From: Peptoniphilus lacydonensis | GTDB lineage: Bacteria; Bacillota; Clostridia; Tissierellales; Peptoniphilaceae | DNA length: 64,000 nucleotides | Assembly (NCBI RefSeq): GCF_900106515.1 | Contig: NZ_FNWF01000003.1 | Span: 744,001 to 808,000, forward strand | Reading direction: 5' to 3' | In this document: positions 62,992-64,000 of the stretch, one piece after another | Layout of the letters: each line of letters opens with the position of its first letter | Numbering within the stretch: the stretch's first letter is position 1 | Translations under genes and position numbers: made by a program | The notes under the pieces: generated by a model | Databases searched by the model: none | Seen by the model: the letters and a program-made list of their open reading frames with translations, nothing else | What the model was told of the DNA's origin: nothing

Positions 62992-63600
62992 TTATTTTTG
63001 TCTATTCTTCTTTGCAAATTTAAATCTCAAAGAACTTTTCCAAATAAAATATCCAATAGCTGAACCTAGTACATTTAAAATCAAATCATCAATATCCACT
63101 GATCTTCCAATAAAAAATTGAATAAACTCCACAGAAAGAGATGTGAAAAAAGACAATTTAACAATTTTTGAAACATTTCTATATTTCTTAAAAATTTCAG
63201 GAATTAAAATCCCAAAAGGTATAAAAATTATTATATTCCCAAAGACATTTGTAAGCGTGTGAAGAAAACCAGAATACTTTATATAATTTTTTATAGTCCT
63301 AAAGGGAATTAAATTTACTCCCCATGATCCCGATGAAATTCTATCCTTAAAGTTTCCAACAAAGTCAAAATTTTCATTAGTCAGATTAATACCAGAATTT
63401 GCAATATAAGAATTGGGGGTAAATAACATTATAATTAAAAAAGCAATATATCCTGCTAATATACTCAAGAGTAGTTCTCTAAAACCACTTGAATCTTTTT
63501 TCCTATGGGGAAAAAACTTGACTCTTACTAAGGAAAAAATTACAAAGGTAATTATAAAGGCAGGTATAGCTCTTGCTGCAAAAAATAAAAACAACTTCAT
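62992..63600 (-). CDS. VanZ family membrane protein
   Basis: Membrane protein of 202 residues with about five spans. The VanZ-like core is visible: NVFGNIIIFIPFGILIPEIF near residues 116-135 and SLSVEFIQFFIGRSVDIDDL near 153-172, then LNVLGSAIGYFIW. VanZ proteins are linked to low-level teicoplanin resistance and otherwise of unknown role; this gene is not in a vancomycin cluster. Its ATG overlaps the stop of the HAD hydrolase gene by 4 bases (ATGA), so the two are co-translated. Confidence 0.9.
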   Translation of the reverse strand: MKLFLFFAARAIPAFIITFVIFSLVRVKFFPHRKKDSSGFRELLLSILAGYIAFLIIMLFTPNSYIANSGINLTNENFDFVGNFKDRISSGSWGVNLIPFRTIKNYIKYSGFLHTLTNVFGNIIIFIPFGILIPEIFKKYRNVSKIVKLSFFTSLSVEFIQFFIGRSVDIDDLILNVLGSAIGYFIWKSSLRFKFAKKNRQK

Positions 63601-64000
63601 ATATTTTTTAGTTCTATTAGATTTGTTATAGAATAATCATTTTCTTTTACTATAGTATCCCAGGTGTCACTAGAATTTTCATCATAAATACCAATAGTCT
63701 TTAATCCTGCATTTTTAGCAGTTCTAAGTGCCAAATATGAATCATCAACTAAATAAATTTCTTCTGGTCTATTGCAAAGATTTTGGGCAATTGTAGTGAA
63801 AAATTCTTCTTCAGATTTTATAAATCCCAATGAATCTGATGTATAAATTTCCTCAATAAAATTGTCTATCCCATATTTTTTTATTACTATTTCCGCAAAT
63901 TTTTCTGCAGTAGATGTCCCTACTACAATTTTAAATCCTTTATCTTTAAAATAATTTAAGACCTCAATAGCATTGTCCTTTAAGTTAACTTTATTTTCAT
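63597..64000 (-). CDS. HAD-family hydrolase (partial, N-terminus outside window)
   Basis: The visible 133 residues are the C-terminal part of a haloacid-dehalogenase-type hydrolase of the phosphoglucomutase-like subgroup. Motif II is in FKIVVGTSTAEKFAE, the lysine of motif III is probably in GFIKSEEEFF, and motif IV is in EIYLVDDSYLALRTAKNAGL. The nucleophile Asp of motif I lies beyond the window end. The reading frame is open from the window edge to the TGA at 63597. It overlaps the VanZ-family gene. Substrate unknown. Confidence 0.85.
   Translation of the reverse strand, partial: ENKVNLKDNAIEVLNYFKDKGFKIVVGTSTAEKFAEIVIKKYGIDNFIEEIYTSDSLGFIKSEEEFFTTIAQNLCNRPEEIYLVDDSYLALRTAKNAGLKTIGIYDENSSDTWDTIVKENDYSITNLIELKNI

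Overview
The window looks like part of a chromosome from a low-GC Gram-positive anaerobe of the Peptoniphilaceae type (Peptoniphilus, Anaerococcus or Finegoldia-like cocci). I infer this from the AT-rich composition, strong GGAGG ribosome binding sites, abundant amino-acid fermentation genes, S-layer-homology (SLH) proteins, sortase-assembled pilin genes and the Firmicutes order yybS-gdpP-rplI-dnaB. The genus is inference; no 16S gene is present. All positions were read by eye.

Left part (1 to 24.3 kb): mainly plus-strand core and amino-acid genes. It starts with the two-subunit L-serine dehydratase (minus strand, cut by the window edge), an AbgT-family transporter whose 5' end appears frameshifted, a radical-SAM protein and a DegV protein. 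The conserved cluster yybS, gdpP, rplI, dnaB follows, then uppP with a nitrilase-family amidase. Next come a truncated LysR regulator, an XRE regulator facing a glutamate-symporter/2-hydroxyacid-dehydrogenase operon, an IclR regulator and an ABC-F ATPase. Behind the ABC-F gene is an AT-rich intergenic stretch with an unusual cluster of DnaA-box-like sequences. After it lie an Asp/Glu racemase-family gene, a zinc metallopeptidase, a membrane protein and a glutaminase/AGCS-transporter operon. Serine, glutamate and glutamine use recur, consistent with an amino-acid fermenter.

Middle (24.3 to 45.2 kb): a YoeB/RelB-type toxin-antitoxin pair flanked by two identical 37-bp terminator repeats, then a 20-kb minus-strand pilus operon. 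In transcription order it has a giant 4,472-residue SpaA-domain adhesin (YPHTG anchor), a major pilin (IPQTG), a minor pilin (LPKTG) and three class C sortases. Hairpins sit at each junction between the structural genes and before the sortases. A sigma-A-like promoter precedes the adhesin, and an exceptional run of 27 T lies further upstream. This locus is the most striking feature of the window.

Right part (45.2 to 64 kb): almost all minus strand. It holds a small holin-like membrane protein (plus), a DUF4298 protein, an SLH protein with duplicated domains, purF-purL, mprF preceded by a long nested RNA hairpin, a LamG-metallophosphoesterase-SLH surface protein, an M18 aminopeptidase, an APC permease, a 650-bp gene-poor stretch with a decayed coding remnant, tmRNA (ssrA), a VanZ-family protein and a HAD hydrolase cut by the window edge.

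I found no CRISPR array, intact insertion sequence, prophage, rRNA or tRNA. I cannot claim a wholly new system. The best leads are the giant adhesin/pilus operon with its homopolymer, the DnaA-box cluster, the mprF leader RNA and the slippery 5' end of the AbgT gene.
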